From: Ridgeia piscesae
Taxonomy: Eukaryota; Annelida; Polychaeta; Sabellida; Siboglinidae
NCBI GenBank assembly: GCA_025642075.2
Contig: JAODUO010000037.1
Span: 1,119,501-1,183,500 of the forward strand
DNA length: 64,000 bases
Direction: 5' to 3'
In this document: positions 53,863 through 64,000 of the stretch, one piece after another
How positions within the stretch are numbered: the stretch's first letter is position 1
Layout: the number at the start of each line of letters is the position of its first letter
Notes under the pieces: model-generated
The model's input: the letters and a program-made list of their open reading frames with translations, nothing else
What the model was told of the DNA's origin: nothing
The model's database searches: none
Translations under genes and position numbers: made by a program

Positions 53863-56800
53863 TCAGAAATGAGCAGTTGTTCTGTCCACTTCAATCAGAT
53901 CATCCACAACCTGCAGTCAAAGAGAACTGTACGTCACATGTCACATACATATTATTACACAGAAAATCGCATCACTCTCGCAAGCCAGGACAAACTACCC
54001 CTGGCAAATCCCCTACGAAAAGTGCTTGATTTAGTCTAGTTGAAGTAGTTTACTGACTTCGCCAGTCGCTACTGAACAGCACAAATACTGAAGTGTGAAG
54101 ACAGACAGACATCTGGTGGCATTCTGACTTAGTGACCCTTTCATGTTCTAATCACTGCATGTAACATGAGCACCATGTGGCTGAAATCACACAAAATTAT
54201 ATTATAAAGCGGAGGCCGACCACGACCAATTCATTGACTGACGTTAAAAGAAGTTTTTCAAAGGGATGTGCCTGGGGTAGATTGAAGGCTGACACTGACA
54301 TAATCAGCTGCCTGGCGTACGGGGATGGTCTGCATGTAAGCAGATGCGTGTATTTGTCTGCATGTATGCGACAATTAAGTGATTTAGAATTCAACCCACA
54401 GGAAAATGAACTGATCGTAACTAAGAAAAGTGCTAAGGCAGAAAATGATGACCAGTTATGACTTGAATTAACCTGCAATATACCAACACACTTGTACCTG
54501 TGCCACAACTCTCCTGTAACTGGCATAAGTTTACACATAAATGTTGAATTTACACTAAAGTTCAGACAAATGCAAGAATGGTGCAAAAAAGGTACACAAA
54601 CAAACGGGTTGCCTTGGGAAGTTTAGCATTCCGCACATTGTGACTGGTAAAGCTGACCTGTTCACAGGTGGTTCCGATCCTCTTGGCGAGATCCCGTCTC
54701 TCGGTGGAACTCAGATTAAGATATTTCCACAGTAGGTCCCCGTCCAGGATGTTGCGGTGTGGATTAGCCAGGGACCGGTACTCTGTGTGCACCAGTCTGA
54801 AACAGGCCACGGGGTGGGGTAAACACAGGCCACAGACCAAATATGGCTGATGATCACTTAGCTTAGCTACAGAGGGGTTGGTGTGAACAAGCTATGTCAT
54901 CACCCTTCAGTTCGTTCAATAAATCACCATAGCTAAAAATATTCGGCTGCTTCTAATCGAAGTATTTGAAATAGATTTTCATAATTTTAATAAAGGTCTA
55001 CAGGTGTATGCCTGTTTGATTATCAGCAGATTAACCTGCCTTACAAGGCTCTTTCTTTGCCAGTTGGATTACCAGAATAACCTGCCTTACGAGTCTCTAT
55101 GCCTGTTGGATTAACAGAATAACCTGCTATACAAGGCTCCTTGCTTGGCTATTGGATAAACAGATTAACCTGCTATACAAGGCTCCTTGCTTGGCTACTG
55201 GATAAACAGATTAACCTGCTATACAGGGCTCCTTGCTTGGCTACTGGATAAACAGATTAACCTGCTATACAAGGCTCCTTGCTTGGCTACTGGATAAACA
55301 GATTAACCTGCTATACAAGGCTCCTTGCTTGACTACTGGATAAACAGATTAACCTGCTATACAAGGCTCCTTGCTTGGCTACTGGATAAACAGATTAACC
55401 TGCTATACAAGGCTCCTTGCTTGGCTACTGGATAAACAGATTAACCTGCTATACAAGGCTCCTTGCTTGGCTACTGGATAAACAGATTAACCTGCTATAC
55501 AAGGCTCCTTGCTTGGCTACTGGATAAACAGATTAACCTGCTATACAAGGCTCCTTGCTTGGCTACTGGATTAACAGATTAACCTGCTATACAAGGCTCC
55601 TTGCTTGGCTACTGGATAAACAGATTAACCTGCTATACAAGGCTCCTTGCTTGGCTACTGGATAAACAGATTAACCTGCTATACAAGGCTCCTTGCTTGG
55701 CTACTGGATAAACAGATTAACCTGCCTTACAAAGCTCCTTATTGGCCTCACCTGTAGTCCTTTGGGTTGAGGCCAGCCGCGTGGGGAATGTGTGTGTTGA
55801 GAGCGTTCTGTACCATGAGCAGTCGGCGGTACATCTTCTCTGTCACCGGTAACAGGAAACCAATGCTGCCATCCAGTGAAGCTGAAATACAAAAATCTTA
55901 CAATCACCTGGTTTAAATTATCATATTTAAAGTATTTTTAATTAGACTGTTTTAGTGTATGTATTTTGTTAAAAAGTTTTACTGATGTCTTTTTAACTGT
56001 TTTTTTGTAACTACATTTAAGGACTTAATGATACATTTTTAACTGTTTTTTGTAACATTACTTAAGGACTGCTATATTTTATACACTTATTTTTAGTTAG
56101 TATCATAATCAACTGCAACATTGGATAGCACTTCATTCTCACACATGCTTCTCCACTAGGTACTGCTACACAACAAGTAATCTGATGTCCTCAAAATTCA
56201 CCCATGCCAGGTGACTGACTGTCTGTGCAAACATTTGGACATCTAAAAAGTGTTAGACATTTGTCTGGTTAAAATGAATAATGTGACGTATGAAACTAAA
56301 ACGTGAATGAGGAATGAGCTAAAATCACTGGTTTGTTCAGTTGCATGCACAAGAAACACTCACCAAAGTATGTGACGTGTCGTTTTTCAATTGCACCAGT
56401 CGCCCGCTTTTCTGTCGAAGGATCAGACAGCTTACACCGCACACGGAAGAACGTTGTCACATGACTGCTCGTGTTGATGTCAGCTCGTCTCAGCAGCCGA
56501 GTGCCTCCATGGCTCTCCCGAACTGGAGAATACAACATCACAACTTAAAATACAGCAACATCCTGCCCAGGTAAACTATGCAACTAAACACATTACATTG
56601 GTATATATTTAGGGAGAAAATATTTTCCCAGACCAAATAGAAAGTTAGAGGGATTATATGTAAATCAACAACTTAGGCAACATAGGTGTACATATCTTAT
56701 GATAGCTGTAAACAAACAACTTGGTCAATGAAGGTGAACATATCTGTTGGCTATTAAGTGTATATCAACAAAATAGACAATGAAGGGGAACATAGCATCT

Positions 56801-59800
56801 GGCTGATAGGTGCAAATCAACAACTTAAACACTAAAGGTGGACATACTTTCCAGCTGATATGTGTAAATCAACAACTTAGACAACAAAGGTGAATATACT
56901 TTCTGGTTGATAGGTGTAGATTAACAACTTACACAACAAAGATGAATATACTTTCTGGTTGATAGGTGTAGATTAACAATTCAGACAACAAAGGTGAACA
57001 CACCTGGCTGATAGGTGTAGATCAACAACTCATACAACAAAGGTGAACACACCTTCTGGCTGATAGGTGTAGATCAACAACTCATACAACAAAGGTGAAC
57101 ACACCTTCTGGCTGATAGGTGTAGATCAACAACTCATACAACAAACGTGAACACACCTTCTGGCTGATAGGTGTAGATCAACAACTCATACAACAAAGGT
57201 GAACACACCTTGTGGCTGATAGGTGTAAATCAACAATTTAGACAACAAAGGTGAACACACCTTCTGGCTGATAGGTGTAAATCAACAATTCAGACAAGAA
57301 AGGTGAACACACCTACTGGCTGATAGGTGTAAATCAACAACTCAGACAACAAAGGTGAACACACCTTCTGGCTGATAGGTGTAAATCAACAACTCAGACA
57401 ACAAAGGTGAACACACCTTCTGGCTGATAGGTGTAAATCAACAACTCAGAAAACAAAGGTGAACATACCTTCTGGCTGATAGGTGTAAATCAACAACTCA
57501 GACAACAAAGGTGAACACACCTTCTGGCTGATAGGTGTAAATCAACAACTCAGACAACAAAGGTGAACACACCTTCTGGCTGATAGGTGTAAATCAACAA
57601 CTCAGACAACAAAGGTGAACACACCTTCTGGCTGATAGGTGTAAATCAACAATTCAGACAAGAAAGGTGAACACACCTACTGGCTGATAGGTGTAAATCA
57701 ACAACTCAGAAAACAAAGGTGAACACACCTTGTGGCTGATAGGTGTAAATCAACAATTCAGACAACAAAGGTGAACACACCTACTGGCTGATAGGTGTAA
57801 ATCAACAACTCAGACAAGAAAGGTGAACACACCTACTGGCTGATAGGTGTAGATCAACAACTCATACAACAAAGGTGAACACACCTTCTGGCTGATAGGT
57901 GTAAATCAACAATTCAGACAAGAAAGGTGAACACACCTACTGGCTGATAGGTGTAAATCAACAACTCAGAAAACAAAGGTGAACACACCTTGTGGCTGAT
58001 AGGTGTAAATCAACAATTCAGACAACAAAGGTGAACACACCTACTGGCTGATAGGTGTAAATCAACAACTCAGACAAGAAAGGTGAACACACCTACTGGC
58101 TGATAGGTGTAGATCAACAACTCATACAACAAAGGTGAACACACCTTCTGGCTGATAGGTGTAAATCAACAATTCAGACAAGAAAGGTGAACACACCTAC
58201 TGGCTGATAGGTGTAGATCAACAACTCATACAACAAAGGTGAACACACCTTCTGGCTGATAGGTGTAAATCAACAATTCAGACAACAAAGGTGAACACAC
58301 CTACTGGCTGATAGGTGTAGATCAACAACTCAGACAACAAAGGTGAACACACCTTCTGGCTGATAGGTGTAAATCAACAATTCAGACAACAAAGGTGAAC
58401 ACACCTACTGGCTGATAGGTGTAAATCAACAACTCAGACAACAAAGGTGAACACACCTACTGGCTGATAGGTGTAGATCAACAACTCATACAACAAAGGT
58501 GAACACACCTTCTGGCTGATAGGTGTAAATCAACAACTCAGACAACAAAGGTGAACACACCTTCTGGCTGATAGGTGTAGATCAACAACTCATACAACAA
58601 AGGTGAACACACCTTCTGGCTGATAGGTGTAAATCAACAATTCAGACAACAAAGGTGAACACACCTACTGGCTGATAGGTGTAAATCAACAACTCAGACA
58701 ACAAAGGTGAACACACCTACTGGCTGATAGGTGTAAATCAACAACTCAGACAACAAAGGTGAACACACCTTCTGGCTGATAGGTGTAAATCAACAATTCA
58801 GACAAGAAAGGTGAACACACCTACTGGCTGATAGGTGTAAATCAACAACTCAGACAACAAAGGTGAACACACCTTGTGGCTGATAGGTGTAAATCAACAA
58901 TTCAGACAACAAAGGTGAACACACCTTCTGGCTGATAGGTGTAAATCAACAATTCAGACAAGAAAGGTGAACATACCTTCTGGCTGATAGGTGTAAATCA
59001 ACAACTCAGACAACAAAGGTGAACACACCTTCTGGCTGATAGGTGTAAATCAACAACTCAGACAACAAAGGTGAACACACCTTCTGGCTGATAGGTGTAA
59101 ATCAACAACTCAAACAAGAAAGGTGAACATACCTTCTGGCTGATAGGTGTAAATCAACAACTCAGACAACAAAGGTGAACACACCTTCTGGCTGATAGGT
59201 GTAAATCAACAACTCAGAAAACAAAGGTGAACATACCTTCTGGCTGATAGGTGTAAATCAACAACTCAGACAACAAAGGTGAACACACCTTCTGGCTGAT
59301 AGGTGTAAATCAACAACTCAGACAACAAAGGTGAACACACCTTCTGGCTGATAGGTGTAAATCAACAACTCAGACAACAAAGGTGAACACACCTTCTGGC
59401 TGATAGGTGTAAATCAACAATTCAGACAAGAAAGGTGAACACACCTACTGGCTGATAGGTGTAAATCAACAACTCAGACAACAAAGGTGAACACACCTTG
59501 TGGCTGATAGGTGTAAATCAACAATTCAGACAACAAAGGTGAACACACCTACTGGCTGATAGGTGTAAATCAACAATTCAGACAAGAAAGGTGAACACAC
59601 CTACTGGCTGATAGGTGTAGATCAACAACTCATACAACAAAGGTGAACACACCTTCTGGCTGATAGGTGTAAATCAACAATTCAGACAACAAAGGTGAAC
59701 ACACCTACTGGCTGATAGGTGTAAATCAACAACTCAGACAACAAAGGTGAACACACCTACTGGCTGATAGGTGTAAATCAACAACTCACACAACAAAGGT

Positions 59801-61313
59801 GAACACACCTTCTGGCTGATAGGTGTAAATCAACAATTCAGACAAGAAAGGTGAACACACCTTGTGGCTGATAGGTGTAAATCAACAATTCAGACAACAA
59901 AGGTGAACACACCTTCTGGCTGATAGGTGTAAATCAACAATTCAGACAAGAAAGGTGAACATACCTTCTGGCTGATAGGTGTAAATCAACAACTCAGACA
60001 ACAAAGGTGAACACACCTTCTGGCTGATAGGTGTAAATCAACAACTCAGACAACAAAGGTGAACACACCTTCTGGCTGATAGGTGTAAATCAACAACTCA
60101 AACAAGAAAGGTGAACATACCTTCTGGCTGATAGGTGTAAATCAACAAGTTGCGCAGTCGGTCTGACACTGTGGACAAGACAGCAAAACATTTAACAAAC
60201 AATCTCCACCTGATAACTGAAATAAGTAATATTTCTCTTTCTTAAACTTCCCACTTACTTTCCACACTTGTCTGGATTGTTTGTTGAAAGTTTGAACAAA
60301 CAACATTAAGTATCATTATTGACAAAATGTATTCTTGTTACAAATTTTTTACATGAAATAGCAGGGTTTCTGGCTGCACCAACCATCTCTATATGAATCA
60401 TATACCAACTAATTAAATATAGCAAACAATGCAAAAGCCCAGAACAATTTTGAAAGGTATATCAATATTATGCCAATAAAACTAGTGTACAAGTCATGCA
60501 AGGATCTTAACAAGTCAGTAATAAATTATTACTGTGTTGATATAGGTAAATAAATAGGTAACTTCTAAGGCTTCAATATCCTCAGAATCCAAGTTAGTGG
60601 CTAAAACAAAAGCAGTGGATTCAGCATTCTCGTAGTTACGGGCAGTGCAAAGGTCGTCAACGATCGGATGGGTGCGATAAGAAGTGTGATAAAACAGGTT
60701 TTTAGGTGACGATGAAATGTATTAACTTTTGTTGCTGATTTAATGTGAACAAATGTTCTCACTATTACTTGTCTTCCTTGTCATCATTATCCTCCTACTT
60801 ACAATAAGTGTCACAACAGAGTGAACCATTTGGTGGTGTCATTCTGGTGTTTTGATGAGAATCTTACCAAGGAAGCAGAGATGGTTGTTGTCAACCATGA
60901 ATGCACAACTGTACACCTCCAGGGCACGCACATCCTGCAACAACATGCACCATCGGTGTCATTGTACACAACATGCACTGACTGTATCATCTTGCTCATG
61001 CACCAAACTGTATCAGTGTACAGATCATCAGTATAATTGTAGATAACTTTTACAAGCAGATTCTTTGTACACAACATGCACCATACATCTGCTCCAGTAG
61101 ACCCTGCTGACAACAGAGAGAGGGTGGGGGAAGGACAAAGACAGGGAGAGATGAGAGGGGGGAGGGAAGGAGGGAGGGAGGGAGGGAGAGAGTAGAGAGG
61201 GGGAGAGAGGGATAGTGAGATTGGAAGAAACAGTGAGAGACAGAGAGTGAGTAAGAGACAGAGAGAGAGAGAGGGGGGGGGTTGAGAGAGACAGAGAGAG
61301 TGAGACAGTGTGG

Positions 61314-61378
<65 letters not shown>

Positions 61379-63914
61379 GAGAGAGAGACAGAGACAGAGA
61401 CAAAGAGAGAGTGACAAAGAGAGAGACTGACCCTGCTGACGAGAGAGAGAACCTTCATGTCCTGCTGGTAGCGTAGCACTGAGATGCTCTTGCACAGATC
61501 AGCGACCAGGATGAGATTCTTGATGGTGATGATGGAATGGATGTAGATCTGAGTGTCGATGAAGGCCACGCCACTGAGGTCCTCATTCCTCAGCTGCCAT
61601 ATGTAGATCTACAGGCACCACACACAACTTGAACACAACAGCACTGATGTCTGTGTTCTATAGCTACCATGCACAGATCTATCACCAATCAAATACAATG
61701 TAAACACAACATTACTGAGGCATTTGTCCTTCAGCTGCCATGTAAAGATCTACAGTAAATCAAACAGAACAGTTCTGAGTTATCTGTTCTTTAGCTGTCA
61801 TACACAATAACATATATAGGTCAATCAAACACAATGTGAACAGGACACAACTAATGTATTTGTTTTATAGCTGCCATTTTAGATACAGTCAATTAAACAA
61901 AATGTGAACACAACACAATTGAGTTCTTTACTCTTTAGCTAACATGTACAGTCATGAATCTTGGTTCGCAAGCAGAGCCATGATGATGACCTATCACCAA
62001 TTAACCACAATACCCAGGACGCTGTTCTTTACCTGTGATGTATAGATCTACAGTTAATCAAACACAATATTTAGCTGCTGCCAGGTGTAGATTTAGAGTC
62101 AATAGCACATAATGTGAAAACAACTGGCTTGTGTCTTTGTTCTTAGGCTGCTAGATTTAAAACTACTGGTAATCACACATAATGTGAACTACTGCAAATA
62201 TTGGGTATACCATGACTAAGTTTGCTTTTATCTGTTTCACAGACAGAAACATATACATTTGGGACAATGTGACATGTCATTTCAAATGTTCCTTCCAAAC
62301 TCATAATAATTTTTTTTTAATAAATAAATACAATGAATAATATAACTGTATAAGGTAACACTAACAGATGGTAAAATCATTAACATCTGAGGTTACACTT
62401 TCTAACATGTATCTCTGCTGAATAGTTGTCCACTGTAAAAAAGAGTTTGGAAATTTACAGTGAAATATTTTACTGAGGAAAGTAGGATGATGTCTTAATG
62501 ACTGTTATGTCTGTGGCTGAGAGTAACAGAGGTGACCTACTTTCTGTCCAATGGCAGTGACCAAGAAGCCATGAACGTGGTCAAGTGCAGTGATTGGTCC
62601 TTTCTGTTCCTTGTCGTACTCAACCTAGTCGAGAGAATATCGTGTGACACAATGAACAAGAATACAGACCATTTCCATGGGATGTACAGTTGCGAGCAAG
62701 TTATGGGTCAGACTCACTGGCCAGTTCAATGTTTTCACGGATTTATATTAACCTCTGGTTAGTAGCCGTGTTAGAATTTAGTTTATTTTTGGAAACAGAA
62801 AATACATAGCTATAGAAATGGATCTGGGTATAGATGTAATGTCACAGATTGTAAATAATATGCATTTTACTCTTCAAATGTAAAAATTACTACTTTATAC
62901 CACAAATCGAAGACGTTCATAAAATTTCCAGATGCAGCTTGTCGAGCTTCACCTTCGACTAGAACTTTGTTGTACTTTTATTTTTTTAATTACATAAACT
63001 CTATGAAAATGGAAGATACATTATCTAAGTTGGTAATGTATACATTATACATATGAGGTGAACACACACCTTCATCTTGTTCTTGGTGAGAGGCTGACCA
63101 GGCTCCGGCACGACTTCAATGACATCAAAGATGATAATCTACAGGTGGACACATGCAATGCAGGTGTTATTTTCACAGCATTTATCACAAACCACCTACT
63201 CAGTAATCACTGAGCAGTGAGCAATGTAACACCCCAGTTCACAAAGTATAACAACGATGGCCATCACTGTGCAGTAATGTGATTTGTGTTACTAAAACTC
63301 TAATCACAATACACAACCTGGTACTTTGTGATTGGATGGTTTTATTAACATAACCAAGTATTTGCACATTTGTCTTTTCTCATGAACTTTCATGGGTGTT
63401 TTAGATTTTGAGTGGATGGTCACTGAAAGATATTGAAAAATAAAGTAATTGTTGAGACATGATACAACAAAGTAGACCTTCAGATTGTTAAACTAAATCT
63501 GTTTATCAGATAAACCATGGAGCTGTGTAGTACCTATGAGATGGGTGGTAACCAAGGTAATGTGTGGTAACCATGGTGATGTGATGTCATAACACCACTT
63601 AGAAGAAGATATGGGGTAACTAAGGAAACGTGTGGATATATGGGATTTAAGTATTTTGTGTAGAACTAAGACACGTGATAATCAAGGAGATCCATGGTAA
63701 GCAGAGAATTGTGTATAACCAAGGAAATGTGGGGTGGTTTTGGAGACTTGATGTAACCAAGGAATTCCTCACCCTGCCTCGCGAGGTAACATCCTCGTTG
63801 TAGTTGCAGCTGGTTCCCACAGCAATGAATCCCTTCAGCCCGCTCACGGTTCCTTCTGAGGTCAGGTTGACGTTCTTCACACAACTCACATGCTCAAAGT
63901 CGTCCAACTCAAAC
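53863..63914 (-). CDS. CPSF1: Cleavage and polyadenylation specificity factor subunit 1, C-terminal part
   Basis: Ten exons of a gene cut by the right window edge, minus strand: 63914-63773, 63138-63070, 62624-62541, 61608-61432, 60934-60868, 60168-60121, 56522-56364, 55881-55752, 54796-54658 and 53910-53863. Phases agree at every GT-AG junction and give 1063 nt, 353 aa plus stop, about the last quarter of the 1.4-kb-codon family protein. CPSF160 is the nuclear beta-propeller scaffold of the CPSF complex, working with WDR33, CPSF30 and FIP1 in recognising AAUAAA. Visible: [180 protein letters not shown] and the terminal [13 protein letters not shown]. Exons at 61432, 60121 and 55752 each have a tandem repeat or duplication starting at their donor. 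Confidence 0.95.
55040..55740 (-). repeat. 46-bp minisatellite abutting the donor of CPSF1 exon 55752-55881
   Basis: About 15 units of CCTGCTATACAAGGCTCCTT, GCTTGGCTACTGGATAAACA, then GATTAA. The first unit starts at the splice donor: minus-strand CAG|GTGAGGCCAATAAGGAGC in the gene matches CAGTAGCCAAGCAAGGAGC in the units, so the array includes the exon's last bases, though the GT is lost in the repeats. Confidence 0.88.
56690..60150 (-). repeat. 52-bp minisatellite of CPSF1 exon end plus donor, about 66 copies
   Basis: On the minus strand each unit is the last 28 nt of exon 60168-60121 (TTGTTGATTTACACCTATCA then GCCAGAAG, coding LLIYTYQPE) followed by the first 24 nt of the intron (GTRTGTTCACCTTTnTTGTn). 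Most copies carry the donor as GTGTGT; some keep the GTATGT of the real exon. Left copies (56690-57000) are more diverged. The unit is not a multiple of three. Higher-order blocks recur, e.g. similar unit orders near 57650-57900, 57900-58150 and 58790-59000 against 59400-59950. Confidence 0.95.
61110..61431. repeat. (GA)n tract with a duplicated CPSF1 exon end
   Basis: About 320 bp of GAGA-rich sequence directly after the donor of exon 61608-61432. Its far end (61100-61120, ACCCTGCTGACAACAGAGAG) repeats the exon end and donor (61431-61450, CCCTGCTGACGAGAGAGAG), so CTCTCTC-GTCAGCAGG|GTC is present at both edges. The long minus-strand Ser/Leu open frames here are artefacts. Confidence 0.85.
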
Positions 63915-64000
63915 CTTTGGATGACAGAAGGATCATATAAATAGCCTCTCAATCTCAACAGTTCTTTGTCAACTGCAGTCTTCACTTGTTTCATTTCTCG

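Noticed and set aside
53821..54039. 72-codon plus-strand open frame
   Set aside because: Antisense shadow of the last CPSF1 exon.
56690..60150. CRISPR-like or satellite centromere array
   Set aside because: Head-to-tail copies of an exon border without spacers; too short and too gene-linked for a centromere.
61028..61569. Ser/Leu-rich open frames with signal-peptide-like character
   Set aside because: Reading of the (GA)n tract fused to a real CPSF1 exon.

Overview
This is a eukaryotic, animal nuclear window. It is AT-rich, rich in introns and holds no operons or ribosome binding sites. Four conserved housekeeping genes could be rebuilt exon by exon from GT-AG boundaries and reading phase: S-adenosylhomocysteine hydrolase (AHCY, minus), V-ATPase V0 subunit d (ATP6V0D1, plus), WD-repeat protein 89 (WDR89, minus) and O-phosphoseryl-tRNA(Sec):selenocysteinyl-tRNA synthase (SEPSECS, plus). 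A fifth, CPSF1 (minus), is cut by the right edge, so only its C-terminal quarter is present. The proteins are of general metazoan type. The repeat content (tRNA-derived SINE, pogo and hAT transposons, very many minisatellites fused to exon ends) fits a marine invertebrate. Minisatellites spanning 5' exon-intron junctions make amphioxus (Branchiostoma) my leading guess, with a mollusc or other lophotrochozoan as the alternative; the organism is inferred, not shown.

Layout. 1-960 holds a LINE reverse-transcriptase fragment (minus). 1031-3600 holds a dead pogo-type DNA transposon whose transposase has a PHD-like finger tail. 4700-5317 is a foldback MITE. 6039-13315 is AHCY (9 exons, 433 aa) with a probable solo LTR in an intron. 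13316-13601 is a 286-bp head-to-head promoter with CLEAR-like E-boxes. 13602-20854 is ATP6V0D1 (8 exons, 348 aa) with a hAT-like element in intron 2. 22630-23128 is a MITE that seems to supply the WDR89 poly(A) signal. 23176-36738 is WDR89 (13 exons, 399 aa), whose introns carry several large minisatellites. 36739-37450 is a second divergent promoter. 37451-49027 is SEPSECS (10 exons found, about 505 aa), with an apparent 1-nt frameshift in exon 2 and a missing start of exon 5. 49028-53862 is intergenic with a SINE, a MITE and a 63-bp tandem array. 53863-63914 holds CPSF1 exons.

The genes alternate in orientation (minus, plus, minus, plus, minus), giving two divergent promoters and two convergent 3' ends. 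The genes do not form one pathway: AHCY clears S-adenosylhomocysteine, ATP6V0D1 is part of the proton pump, SEPSECS makes Sec-tRNA, CPSF1 is in the mRNA 3'-end machinery, and WDR89 is a poorly characterised beta-propeller.

The most interesting signal is that at least five tandem repeats or duplications in three unrelated genes have units that contain a real splice site with its flanking exon: the 5' splice sites of WDR89 exon 8 and of three CPSF1 exons, and the 3' splice site of ATP6V0D1 exon 6. One of them (CPSF1, about 66 copies of 52 bp) places dozens of decoy 5' splice sites directly after the real one.
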